64,000 bases of DNA. Origin: Candidatus Thermochlorobacter aerophilus. GTDB lineage: Bacteria; Bacteroidota; Chlorobiia; Chlorobiales; Thermochlorobacteraceae. The notes below the pieces were generated by a model. The model was not told where the DNA came from. It saw only the letters and a list, made by a program, of their open reading frames with translations, and did no database searches. Location of the stretch: positions 1-64,000 of the forward strand of contig PHFL01000039.1 of NCBI GenBank assembly GCA_002794105.1, in the 5' to 3' direction. The position numbers were made by a program, and so were the translations under genes. Below, piece by piece: positions 43,467-51,939 of this stretch (the first letter of the stretch is position 1; every line of letters starts with the position of its first letter).

Positions 43467-44033
43467 CTAATCTAAGCCAACCTGATTTTTCTCTTTGACT
43501 TTGCCGTTTTCAAAAGTAATCACAACGAACCTGAAGCCATCGATTTTCCAAAATAAAGTGCCGTCTTGCGAGCTGGATTTAGTAATTTCCTCTGACATAG
43601 TAGTTTTACCCAAAATTGCTTCTACTTCAGCGAGCGACATGCCGGGCTGGATGCGGTTGTAATTAGCTTTCGTAACCTGTTCTGGCTCAAGCGCTGTTTG
43701 AATAGTTTGCAAAGTATCAATGCTTTTCTTGATGTCTTTGAACATTTCACTTGCGCTGCTATAGCCAGCTTCCTTAGCAACTTCTTCAAGTCCTCTACCA
43801 AGCAGCAAGGTCACAACGATAATCATGCCGATGGAAAGTGCATTGAGACCGGTGCCGACATATCCGAGGACAGGTGAAGCGGTGTTATCTCCTTTGGTAC
43901 CATTTTTCTGAACAATCTCAGCAATGCCTAAGATAAGTCCAATGAGTGCAGGCAGAAGGGCAAACCAGCCGATACAAGGCACCCAAGCAACCAAAATGGT
44001 AATAATGCCAAGAACAAGTGATGCAACACCCAT
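43467..44033 (-). CDS. Membrane protein with DUF4190-like N-terminus and BamE/DUF3862-like C-terminus
   Basis: 188 aa. Two close hydrophobic segments (1-40 and about 52-80) with Gly-rich 'LGIITILVAWVPCIGWFALL', as in DUF4190 proteins. After a helical linker the C-terminal 65 residues begin 'ITKANYNRIQPGMSLAEVEA'-like sequence ('VTKANYNRIQPGMSLAEVEA') followed by 'ILGKTTMSEEITKSS' and 'FRFVVITFENGKVKEK', a BamE/SmpA-like fold. Combination suggests an envelope-associated sensor or assembly factor; unassigned. Downstream of lpdA by 45 bp. Confidence 0.72.
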   Translation of the reverse strand: MGVASLVLGIITILVAWVPCIGWFALLPALIGLILGIAEIVQKNGTKGDNTASPVLGYVGTGLNALSIGMIIVVTLLLGRGLEEVAKEAGYSSASEMFKDIKKSIDTLQTIQTALEPEQVTKANYNRIQPGMSLAEVEAILGKTTMSEEITKSSSQDGTLFWKIDGFRFVVITFENGKVKEKNQVGLD

Positions 44034-44078
44034 TTTTCTATTCTCTTTGGGTCTGAATTGATTAAAGCTTATAACAAG

Positions 44079-45509
44079 TTAAATGTTAATCGCTTCGCCG
44101 TATGCATCTGCAGCCGCTTCCTTAATAGCTTCAGAAAAAGTTGGATGAGCATGAACCGTGTGGTGAATCCACTCTGCGGTGGCCTCAAGTTTGCGTGCCA
44201 GACAGAGTGAAGCAATAAGTTCGGTGGCTTCGTAGCCAATGATGTGGGCGCCAAGCAGGTCGCCATATTTGGCATCAAAGATGAGCTTGACCATGCCTTC
44301 TGGGTGCCCAGCTGCAGTTGCTTTGCCAGAGGCTTTAAATGGAAATCTGCCAATTTTGATGTCGTAGCCCCGTTCTCGAGCTTGCTTTTCGGTCAATCCG
44401 ACATGAGCCACAGAAGGCTGACAATAGGTGCATGCCGGAATTTCCAACGGGTCAAGCGGCTGAACGTTGAGTCCAGCGATGTGTTCGATACAACGAATGC
44501 CTTCTGCGGAAGCTTTGTGTGCCAATAGCATTCCGCCCGCCACATCGCCAATTGCATATACGCCCTCGACATTCGTGCGCCCGAACGCATCAACCTTGAT
44601 AAACCCACGCTCAGTTTTAACACCAACCTCTTCCAGACCGATATTTTCGATATTGCCTACAAGACCAACGGCAACAAGGCAGTAGTCAGAAATCAGCTCT
44701 TTCTGTTTGCCGTTGCTATCTATGACCACCGTTTTGACTTTATCACCTTCGACGGTAGCGGATTCGACTTTGGCACTAGTCATAATGCTGATGCCTTGCT
44801 TTTTGAACTCACGCGTAAGCAGCGTGGAAATTTCCTCATCTTCATTAGGAAGAATTTGCGGCATGGCTTCAATGAGCGTAACGGCGGTGCCCACAGCATT
44901 GTAGAAGTAGGCAAACTCGACACCGATAGCGCCAGCGCCAATGATGGTAAGTGTCTCTGGCTTCTGAGGCAAAATCATGGCTTCGTAGCTGGTAATGATG
45001 CGCTTGCGATCGATAGGGACATTAGGAAGGGAACGAGCCTTAGCCCCAGTGGCAATAATGGTGTAGAGAGCACCCACTTTTTCTACGGTGCCATCTTCGG
45101 CTCTGATTTCAATGTTATGTGGGGAGCAAAGCCTGCCAAAACCTTTCTTGACAGTAATTTTGTTTTTCTTCATGAGGTAATCGACACCCTTTGCCATTTG
45201 TGCGGCTACATCGCGGCTGCGCTTGATGATTTGTGCAAAATCAATCTGCATGCTCTCGAGCTTGATGCCAAAGGTCTCAGCATGCTTGAGTGTCTGAATG
45301 ATTTCAGCATTTTTCAGAAGTGATTTTGTGGGAATGCAACCCCAATTGAGGCATACACCGCCAAGCGTAGGTTCTTTTTCAATCACGCAGGTTTTATAGC
45401 CAAGCTGCGAGGCGCGAATAGCGGTCTCATAACCGCCCGGTCCAGAGCCGATGATGACAACATCAAAGTCATATGAGTGTGAGGGCTTATTGATGGCTTG
45501 CTTCGACAT
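44079..45509 (-). CDS. lpdA: Dihydrolipoyl dehydrogenase (E3)
   Basis: 476-aa FAD flavoprotein that reoxidises dihydrolipoamide in 2-oxoacid dehydrogenase complexes. 'VVIIGSGPGGYETAI' binds FAD, the redox pair is in 'GGVCLNWGCIPTKSLL', 'IIGAGAIGVEFAYF' binds NAD, 'GVYAIGDVAGG' is the second FAD motif and 'HAHPTFSEAIKEA' holds the catalytic His-Glu. It could serve the Kgd-like 2-oxoglutarate dehydrogenase encoded 30 kb away. Divergent from queA. Confidence 0.96.
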   Translation of the reverse strand: MSKQAINKPSHSYDFDVVIIGSGPGGYETAIRASQLGYKTCVIEKEPTLGGVCLNWGCIPTKSLLKNAEIIQTLKHAETFGIKLESMQIDFAQIIKRSRDVAAQMAKGVDYLMKKNKITVKKGFGRLCSPHNIEIRAEDGTVEKVGALYTIIATGAKARSLPNVPIDRKRIITSYEAMILPQKPETLTIIGAGAIGVEFAYFYNAVGTAVTLIEAMPQILPNEDEEISTLLTREFKKQGISIMTSAKVESATVEGDKVKTVVIDSNGKQKELISDYCLVAVGLVGNIENIGLEEVGVKTERGFIKVDAFGRTNVEGVYAIGDVAGGMLLAHKASAEGIRCIEHIAGLNVQPLDPLEIPACTYCQPSVAHVGLTEKQARERGYDIKIGRFPFKASGKATAAGHPEGMVKLIFDAKYGDLLGAHIIGYEATELIASLCLARKLEATAEWIHHTVHAHPTFSEAIKEAAADAYGEAINI

Positions 45510-45690
45510 GGATAATCCTTTAGTTTAATTGAACAGAGTTGAGAAGGAGTTCGGAGTTTTATAGAGCTTTATAGTCACTGCAAAAACTTGTAGAAGATTG
45601 CAGGAAATCATAATGAGCCAGTGCAAATATACAACTTTTGGAGTAGAGTTTCGCTTAACGATGGCTTAAGCAAACAAAACATTTCTGTAG

Positions 45691-46995
45691 ATGACAAAGT
45701 TGCACAGCACCAACCCCATGGTTCCAGAAATACCAGAAATTGCTATTGATGACTATACCTACGACCTGCCTGAAGAGCGCATAGCCAGCATGCCACTGGT
45801 CGAGCGTGACCAGAGCAAACTGATGGTTGTTGATGCAAAAACGGGAGCTATTTCTCATCACCGTTTTTACAACCTGCCTGAACTGTTGCCGCCACAGACG
45901 CTGCTAATACGCAACAACTCCAAGGTGATTGCAGCGCGCCTATCCCTAAGAAAACAAAGTGGCGGACGAGTAGAAGTGCTCTGCGCGCAACCACTTGAAC
46001 CAAGTAACGAACTGCCTTCGGCATTGCTGGCAAGAGGAAGCACAAAGTGGAAATGTTTGCTGCATGGCAGAAATCTCAAACCGTTGATGTCGCTAAGCGC
46101 CAGCGTCGTCTACAACGCAAGTCCACTGCTGCTGAAAGCCACTTTGCTGGAAAAAGGTGCAGAGTCAACCGTATGCTTTGAATGGCAGCCCAAAGAACTC
46201 ACTTTTTTAGAAGTGTTGGAAGCTGTCGGCAAAGTGCCTTTGCCACCGTATCTGAACCGTGAGCCAGATGAGCAGGATAAAATACGCTACCAGACAGTGT
46301 ATGCTAAAAATGAAGGGTCAGTGGCGGCACCTACGGCGGGACTGCATTTTACACAAGCCATCTACGAACGCCTTCAGCAAAAGGGTGTAGATGTGCAAGA
46401 GCTCACACTACATGTAGGAATTGGCACATTTAAGCCCGTGCATGAGCGTGATGCACGCAAGCACGACATGCATGCTGAACAGATACATGTGCCCAAACAA
46501 ACATTGCTATCGCTATACCAGCATCTGGTTCGCCAAGAGCCAGTAGTGGCGGTAGGCACCACCTCGCTGCGCGTGCTGGAGTCGCTGTATTGGTTTGGCG
46601 CAAAACTCTCACGCCAGCAAATGCCAGTCTGGCGTGCAAAAACCATGAATCTTGAACAGTGGGAAGCCTATTCATTATCGCAGGAGTCAGCTATATCACC
46701 AGTGCAGAGTCTGGAGACCGTGTTGAATTGGTTAGATAAGCATGGGCTTGAGTCTGTCAATGGCTCCACGCAGTTAATGATTGTGCCGGGGTATGATTAC
46801 AAAGTATGTGATGGACTTATTACCAATTTTCATCAGCCGCGTAGCACCCTGATTTTGCTCGTGGCAGCATTTTTAGGCGGTGACCTATGGAAAAAAGTAT
46901 ATCATGAGGCTTTGCAAAACGACTATCGTTTTCTAAGTTACGGAGATGCATCGCTTCTGTGGCGAAGAAGCGCTCTTCCAAGTAAATCGGCTTAG
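45691..46995 (+). CDS. queA: S-adenosylmethionine:tRNA ribosyltransferase-isomerase (QueA)
   Basis: 434 aa. Transfers and isomerises the ribosyl group of SAM to preQ1 in tRNA, making epoxyqueuosine, the substrate of QueG in this window. 'YDLPEERIASMPLVERDQSKL' begins the family core (slightly shortened here: 'LPEERIASMPLVERDQSKL'). Then 'NNSKVIAARL', 'GKVPLPPYLNREPDEQDKIR', 'GSVAAPTAGLHFT', 'LTLHVGIGTFKPV', 'VVAVGTTSLRVLES' and 'LITNFHQPRSTLILLV'. ATG at 45718 is an alternative start. A histidine kinase gene follows after 26 bp. Confidence 0.93.
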   Translation: MTKLHSTNPMVPEIPEIAIDDYTYDLPEERIASMPLVERDQSKLMVVDAKTGAISHHRFYNLPELLPPQTLLIRNNSKVIAARLSLRKQSGGRVEVLCAQPLEPSNELPSALLARGSTKWKCLLHGRNLKPLMSLSASVVYNASPLLLKATLLEKGAESTVCFEWQPKELTFLEVLEAVGKVPLPPYLNREPDEQDKIRYQTVYAKNEGSVAAPTAGLHFTQAIYERLQQKGVDVQELTLHVGIGTFKPVHERDARKHDMHAEQIHVPKQTLLSLYQHLVRQEPVVAVGTTSLRVLESLYWFGAKLSRQQMPVWRAKTMNLEQWEAYSLSQESAISPVQSLETVLNWLDKHGLESVNGSTQLMIVPGYDYKVCDGLITNFHQPRSTLILLVAAFLGGDLWKKVYHEALQNDYRFLSYGDASLLWRRSALPSKSA

Positions 46996-47021
46996 CCTTA
47001 AGCCACAACTCCTAACAAGAA

Positions 47022-47786
47022 ATGAGTTTGCCTCACGAATCTAGCAATATAGAACTGCTGAAAGCCACAAAACTGGCACTGCTGGGCGAAGTAACTGGCA
47101 GTATCTTGCATGAACTCAATCAGCCTCTGACGGCAATGAGTATCGATGCAGGCTACCTGAAAATGTTAGCCGAAAAGCCAGATGAACTCTCTGCCGAAAT
47201 GCTTATTCAGGTTGGCGCAGATATTGAAGATGATATTCATCGCCTGCAGAAAATTACCCAGCATTTGCGCGCCTTTGCATATGAGCGGGAACAAACGCTG
47301 CATACGCATCTCAAAGTGGCGGTTGAAAATATCATGAGCTTGATTGGCGAGCAATTCCGCGCACGTGCCATTAAGTGGGAGTTCGAGTTCAAAGATGATT
47401 TGCCCAGTGTCGCTATTGATGCAATTGAACTGGAGTATATTCTGCTAAACATCTTTCTCAATGCACGCAAAGCTATTGATTTGCGCGAAAAGCTCTGCCC
47501 AGAAAAGCCATTTCAAAAAAGCCTGACGCTGAAAGCATGGCGTAATCAAGACCGTGTAATGGCACTGGTCAAAGACAATGGGCTGAACTTATCATACACC
47601 AATCTGCATCATCTTTGGCAACCCTTTTTCACGGTGCATGTAGCAAAGGAGCGGCAGTATTACAATCTCTTTCTCGTGGCACAGTTGCTGGAAAAAGTTG
47701 GAGGCAAGTGTCAGGTGCATCAGTATTTTAATGGCGAAGGCATGGGCAATGCCATAGAACTGACGCTGCCGGCATGGGACAAATGA
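47022..47786 (+). CDS. Soluble histidine kinase without sensor domain, degenerate ATP lid
   Basis: 254 aa. There is no sensor or membrane segment: only about 18 residues precede the H-box 'LGEVTGSILHELNQPLTAMS' with phospho-acceptor H30. The ATPase domain keeps the N-box 'ILLNIFLNARKAID' and a G1-like 'VKDNGLN' plus F-box 'LWQPFFT'. The G2 box, normally GTGLGL, is replaced by 'RQYYNLFLVAQLL'. ATP hydrolysis or lid closure may be altered; it might act mainly as phosphatase or need a partner. The BTAD response regulator gene follows after 15 bp, so the pair is a two-component system. Confidence 0.87.
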   Translation: MSLPHESSNIELLKATKLALLGEVTGSILHELNQPLTAMSIDAGYLKMLAEKPDELSAEMLIQVGADIEDDIHRLQKITQHLRAFAYEREQTLHTHLKVAVENIMSLIGEQFRARAIKWEFEFKDDLPSVAIDAIELEYILLNIFLNARKAIDLREKLCPEKPFQKSLTLKAWRNQDRVMALVKDNGLNLSYTNLHHLWQPFFTVHVAKERQYYNLFLVAQLLEKVGGKCQVHQYFNGEGMGNAIELTLPAWDK

Positions 47787-47801
47787 GGCAAAACGATTGG
47801 A

Positions 47802-49106
47802 ATGATGCGGCGAGCGACATCAAGGAGAACTGATGCGGCTAAAAAATCCTCTGCAAAAAAAGCACAAACCAACTCGGCAAAAAAAGCGCAGACTAAAAGT
47901 GCAAAAAAGCAAAGTGCACCCATAAAGCCAGAGCCTGAAAGAAATCCAGTCAAGATTCTATTGGTCGATGATGATAGGCGTATTCGCGAAAGCATTTCAC
48001 GCGCGCTGACCTTAGCCAACTACCACGTCCTGACGGCAAAATGCGGGCAGGATGCCATTGCACTTTTTGAGAAAGAAAGACCGCAGATTATCCTGCTCGA
48101 TATTCGCCTGCCTGACATTGATGGCTTTGAGGTTTTGAAGGAAATTCATGCCAGAGATGAATTCGCAGAAGTGCTATTTATTACAGGGCATGGCGACATG
48201 AACTTGGTCATCAGTGCCATGCGAGCAGGTGCATCAGACTTTATCCCAAAGCCGTTGCAGCTGGAGCATATCATTGAGGCGATTAACTCGGCAGAAAAAC
48301 GGCTGAGAAAAAAGATGCAAAATGCTCAAGGGTTGTCCTTACGCGTGGCAACGCCAAAAAAAGTCGAAGTCAGGGCATTTGGCAATCTGTGGATGCGCCT
48401 TGGGGAAAAAGTCATTCTGCAGCGCGATTGGCTATCGCCAAAGACGCGCGATGTCTTCAAGCTCCTCTTGATTAACCATCGCAAACTGGCAAGGACGGAA
48501 GAATTCTACGAAGTGCTCTGGGCAGATACACGCCGAGAAAGTGCAGAAATTGGGCTCTACACGGCAATTTCATACATCCGAAGAATGTTTGAGCCAGAGT
48601 TGGCAACTGCAAAAGACTCTCGCTATGTGCTAAATCATAGTGGCGGGTATGAATTACGTTTGGGCAATACAGAGAACGACTACGACTACGATGTAGAGCG
48701 GTTTCTTAGTCTCTGTGCCCAAAGCCGACATGCTGGTAGCTTGGAGCCTCTGCGCACCGCTGTTGAGCTCTACACCGATGATTTTCTCAAAGATGATGTC
48801 ACGCTGACTCCAGTAATTGAAGAGCGTGAGCGACTGCGCGATATGTACCTAAACGCACTCATTACGCTGGGACGCAACGATTTGGCAGTCGGACGCTTAG
48901 ATGAAGCGCTCTACTACGGTCAGAAAATTACCAAAGCAGATTTGCTGTATGAGGCAGGATATGAGATTCAAATCCAAGCTTATCTCAAGCAGGGGTATGT
49001 AACAAAGGCAAAGCGCATCTTGGAAAACTGTCGAGAAATCTACCTTGAGGAACTAGGTGTGCCAGAACCGCAGCGCTTGACCGCACTCTTACTCCAAAGC
49101 ATGTGA
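47802..49106 (+). CDS. Response regulator with receiver, winged-helix and BTAD domains
   Basis: 434 aa. Residues 1-45 are a Lys/Ala/Ser-rich histone-H1-like tail with repeats 'SAKKAQT'. The receiver (about 50-165) has D56-D58, acceptor D100 in 'ILLDIRLPDIDG' and K150 in 'FIPKPL'. A winged-helix DNA-binding domain (about 185-290) includes 'DWLSPKTRDVFKLLLINHRK' and 'AISYIRRMF'. The C-terminal 130 residues are a BTAD-type TPR-like domain as in SARP activators. Probably a transcription factor phosphorylated by the upstream kinase. Ends 14 bp before the 3' end of rnpB (convergent). Confidence 0.9.
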   Translation: MMRRATSRRTDAAKKSSAKKAQTNSAKKAQTKSAKKQSAPIKPEPERNPVKILLVDDDRRIRESISRALTLANYHVLTAKCGQDAIALFEKERPQIILLDIRLPDIDGFEVLKEIHARDEFAEVLFITGHGDMNLVISAMRAGASDFIPKPLQLEHIIEAINSAEKRLRKKMQNAQGLSLRVATPKKVEVRAFGNLWMRLGEKVILQRDWLSPKTRDVFKLLLINHRKLARTEEFYEVLWADTRRESAEIGLYTAISYIRRMFEPELATAKDSRYVLNHSGGYELRLGNTENDYDYDVERFLSLCAQSRHAGSLEPLRTAVELYTDDFLKDDVTLTPVIEERERLRDMYLNALITLGRNDLAVGRLDEALYYGQKITKADLLYEAGYEIQIQAYLKQGYVTKAKRILENCREIYLEELGVPEPQRLTALLLQSM

Positions 49107-49120
49107 AGGTGAAAAAAATA

Positions 49121-49540
49121 AAGTCGCGCCCGTAAGCCGAATTCTGTTACCCTGACAAGGTCAGGGCGGCAGTCATTTCTCTATGCGACTTACCCGGAAG
49201 CTCCTGCCAAGGCAGATTGAGCTGGCTACTCTCTTTTCAGTGATTGGCATCACTGAAAAAGCTTCCCTACTTAGTCTTGCATCGGAGAGGTTTGCATAGC
49301 TTGCTTCATTACTGAAGCAACTGGTGGTCTCTTACACCACCTTTTCACCCTTACCCCGTACTGTGGTGTCAGCACGTGGCGGTATGCTTTCTGTTGCACT
49401 ACTCTGTCGAGACAGAATTGCTTCTGCTCGCCCGAACTTGTGTTTCCCAAACGGAAACCTTGTTCGGCATCCTGCCATGCGATGTTCGGACTTTCCTCAG
49501 CGCAAGTAACCTTGCGCCGCGACTGCCACAGCGCGACTTC
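49121..49540 (-). ncRNA. rnpB: RNase P RNA (bacterial class A)
   Basis: About 420 nt, read on the minus strand. The P1 helix closes perfectly: AAGTCGCGC at the 5' end (complement of 49531-49539) with GCGCGACTT at the 3' end (complement of 49121-49129). Universal elements are visible: 'GAGGAAAGTCCGAACATCGC' early (CR-I/P4 side), 'GGGTGAAAAGG' in the middle, and 'ACAGAATTCGGCTTACGGGC' at the 3' end (CR-V/P4 side). It is the catalytic RNA for tRNA 5' maturation. Exact ends may differ by a few bases. Short open frames crossing it are spurious. Confidence 0.95.
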
Positions 49541-49663
49541 GCACAAAACTACGAAATCATGAAGAAAGGGGTTTCAAAGATACGAAAACGGATTAAAGCC
49601 TTTCTAAGGTTTAATGTAGAGCCACATCGTCGTTTTATTTGCGAACAGTAAATTCCACATGTT

Positions 49664-50158
49664 ATGCATAGATTTCAGCGCTCTATTGAGATTAAAGCAC
49701 CGATTGAGAAGGTGTTTCACTTTCACGACAATCCAGAAAACTTGCTTAGAATCACACCAAAGGATGTTAAGGTCGAGCTTTTAAAAGCCACTGCGCCGGG
49801 CAAGGGACAGCAAGTCAGTATTGTGGTAACACAGTTCGGTCTGTTCAAAAGTCGCTGGGATGTGGAAATTACTGAGTATGAGCCGCCGTATCGGATAGTG
49901 GATGTGGCGCATCGTAGCCCATTTGGCAAGTGGCGACAAGAACGACGCTTCGAAAAGCTAAGCGAAGGGCTGACCAAGATGACAGATTGCATTGACTACG
50001 AACTGCCTGCTGAAGCCTTCACTTATATTTTTGTAGGAAAGTTCATAGAAAGAGAGATTGAGAAGATGTTCAAATATCGTCAGGAGCAAACCAAAGCCTA
50101 TATCGAAGAGCAAGAAGTAAAAGCAACATTTCAGAACTCAAAGGAAACAATTTCTTAG
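49664..50158 (+). CDS. SRPBCC-family (START-like) ligand-binding protein
   Basis: 164 aa. 'IEIKAPIEKVFHFHDNPENL' is the typical first strand and helix of polyketide-cyclase/coenzyme-Q-binding-like SRPBCC proteins. 'VVTQFGLFKSRWDVEITEYE', 'GKWRQERRFEKLSEGLTKM' and a C-terminal helix with a hydrophobic face complete the helix-grip fold. No signal peptide; cytosolic. Ligand unknown. It is separated from rnpB by about 124 bp and transcribed away from it. Confidence 0.87.
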   Translation: MHRFQRSIEIKAPIEKVFHFHDNPENLLRITPKDVKVELLKATAPGKGQQVSIVVTQFGLFKSRWDVEITEYEPPYRIVDVAHRSPFGKWRQERRFEKLSEGLTKMTDCIDYELPAEAFTYIFVGKFIEREIEKMFKYRQEQTKAYIEEQEVKATFQNSKETIS

Positions 50159-50229
50159 CACGAAGAAACTTGAAACATAAGCTGTAGAGAAGCTAAATTT
50201 CCATAAAAAACTCTACCGCATAAAAAGGC

Positions 50230-50598
50230 ATGTCTGAATCGCTGGAAAGAGGGGGACTCACACCGCAAGAGTGGAAAGATCTGCAAGTGCAAATTGCAGA
50301 ACTCTTTGATATTACCTTGCGCTATGCTGAAATTGTGGCAAAAGAAAGTGACAAAGTTTGGGACAAAGACCGCCCAAAGTTTGTCAAACCAAAAGACATG
50401 TCGGTCGATGAGGCGTTGGCAGAATATCAGAAACGCTTGAGAGAGTTTGAAGATGAACGCCAGAGAGCATACGAGAAAAACTACAACCGCATTAAAGCCG
50501 ATAGCTTCGATCGTGTCGTAAAGATTGAAAAATACTTGGAACGGCTGGCAGCATCAGTTGGCGTAAATTTCTCCGTAGGACTTGACCGAAAAAGGTAA
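50230..50598 (+). CDS. Hypothetical small helical protein
   Basis: 122 aa, highly charged, mostly alpha-helical by composition ('DEALAEYQKRLREFEDERQR'), with no signal peptide or membrane segment. The Glu/Lys/Arg heptads around residues 60-110 suggest a coiled coil. No family recognised. Same strand as the SRPBCC gene with 71 bp between. Codon pattern and convergent packing (4 bp) against glcF support that it is real. Confidence 0.68.
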   Translation: MSESLERGGLTPQEWKDLQVQIAELFDITLRYAEIVAKESDKVWDKDRPKFVKPKDMSVDEALAEYQKRLREFEDERQRAYEKNYNRIKADSFDRVVKIEKYLERLAASVGVNFSVGLDRKR

Positions 50599-50602
50599 CG
50601 CC

Positions 50603-51937
50603 CTAAAGCCGAAGAGCTGTAGCCAAGTGAATCGCTCTAACTTTGCTTCCAGCTCGACGCAAGCCATACTGCAACTGCAAAAGACAACCGGGATTGGCAC
50701 TGACAACCAACTCTGCACCAGTCCGCTCGATCGCTTGAACTTTTTCGGCTAAAAGCTCCTCTGCAAAGTTAGGCTGCAGCAAGTTGTAGATGCCAGCACT
50801 GCCACAGCACTGTGGTGAATTGAGCTCGAGCACATTGCCAAACTTACGCCGAAGTAACTCACGTGGCTCCTCACGAAGTTTCTGTCCATGCTCTAAATGA
50901 CAAGCATCTTGGTAGGTTACCTTCTTGGTAAGCCTATTCGGCTGAAAATTGCGAGCAAGTAGAATTTGCGATAAATCTTTCACGCGTTTTGAGAAAGCCA
51001 ATGCCTGAGCATGTTCAGGCTCGTCAGGTGAAAAAAGGTCAGGATAGTGCTTCATCATTGCCCCACAGCCAGCAGAGTTAACCGCAATCCATTCGGAACC
51101 AGCAAAAGCATGAAGATTTCTGCGTGCCAATGCTTTAGCTTCTTTGAGAAACCCATTGTGCGCATGAAGGGCACCGCAGCAATACTGTGCTTTAGGCACA
51201 ACCACACGCAACCCAACACTTTCGAGCAACGCAACGGAATCGTGATGCACATCAGCAAAAGCCGTGTTCATGATACAGCCCGAAAGAAATAGCACACTTT
51301 CACCAGAAGAAGGGGTAGGATTTTCATAGGTCTCATCAAAAAATTGTGGCGAGAAGCGAGGCGCAAGCATATACATGCGACGCAGGGGTTTAGGCAGCAG
51401 TCGTTCTAATGGCAAACGTTGAGAAAAGGCAATCAGTCGCGAGGCTTGCTTAAAGCGTTTGGGATTCATGAAAAGATGTCGCATCGCCAGCGAGAGCAAG
51501 CGCAAAGACCACGAAGAACGCAAAGACGGCGCCTGCACAACCAGCGTTTTAGCGGACTCAAAAATCTTCTCATACTCAACTCCAGCTGGACATGCTGTCT
51601 GACAAGCTAAACACCCCAGACAAGTATTAATAGAATCGGCAATATCGGCGAGATGTTCAGGTGCGGAAAGCCTGCCTTCAAACAAGGCACGTGTCAGCTG
51701 AATACGTCCGCGCGGTGAGTAGCGCTCAAGCTTGGTAAGGCTATAGGTTGGACAGTGCGGCAAGCAAAACCCGCATTGCATGCAGTTGAGGAGCATCTCA
51801 TCGGTGATGAGTGGCAAGGTTGGTACTGGCGAAGCACTCTGTGGAGAAGCGCTCGGCGGTGTAGCAGGTGGTGCAGCAAATGGCAACTGCGATGGCGTAA
51901 CCGAATCGGCGGAAGATGCAGAGTTTGGATTTGACAT
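50603..51937 (-). CDS. glcF: Glycolate oxidase iron-sulfur subunit-like protein
   Basis: 444 aa from the ATG at 51937. An Ala/Ser/Pro-rich leader (1-40) precedes two [4Fe-4S] motifs, 'NCMQCGFCLPHCPTY' and 'CLGCLACQTACPAG', and two CCG domains with 'YCCGALHAHNG' and 'QCCGSAGIYNLL'. This is the GlcF architecture, which passes electrons from the flavin subunit GlcD to the membrane. No glcD/glcE neighbour is present. It follows the dipeptidyl peptidase gene with 2 bp between. LutA/anaerobic G3P dehydrogenase C-subunit are less good matches because the two ferredoxin sites and two CCG domains fit GlcF. Confidence 0.9.
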   Translation of the reverse strand: MSNPNSASSADSVTPSQLPFAAPPATPPSASPQSASPVPTLPLITDEMLLNCMQCGFCLPHCPTYSLTKLERYSPRGRIQLTRALFEGRLSAPEHLADIADSINTCLGCLACQTACPAGVEYEKIFESAKTLVVQAPSLRSSWSLRLLSLAMRHLFMNPKRFKQASRLIAFSQRLPLERLLPKPLRRMYMLAPRFSPQFFDETYENPTPSSGESVLFLSGCIMNTAFADVHHDSVALLESVGLRVVVPKAQYCCGALHAHNGFLKEAKALARRNLHAFAGSEWIAVNSAGCGAMMKHYPDLFSPDEPEHAQALAFSKRVKDLSQILLARNFQPNRLTKKVTYQDACHLEHGQKLREEPRELLRRKFGNVLELNSPQCCGSAGIYNLLQPNFAEELLAEKVQAIERTGAELVVSANPGCLLQLQYGLRRAGSKVRAIHLATALRL

Positions 51938-51939
51938 AA

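Noticed and set aside
49271-49651. Short reading frames over rnpB
   Set aside because: They lie on a structural RNA gene with clear RNase P signatures.
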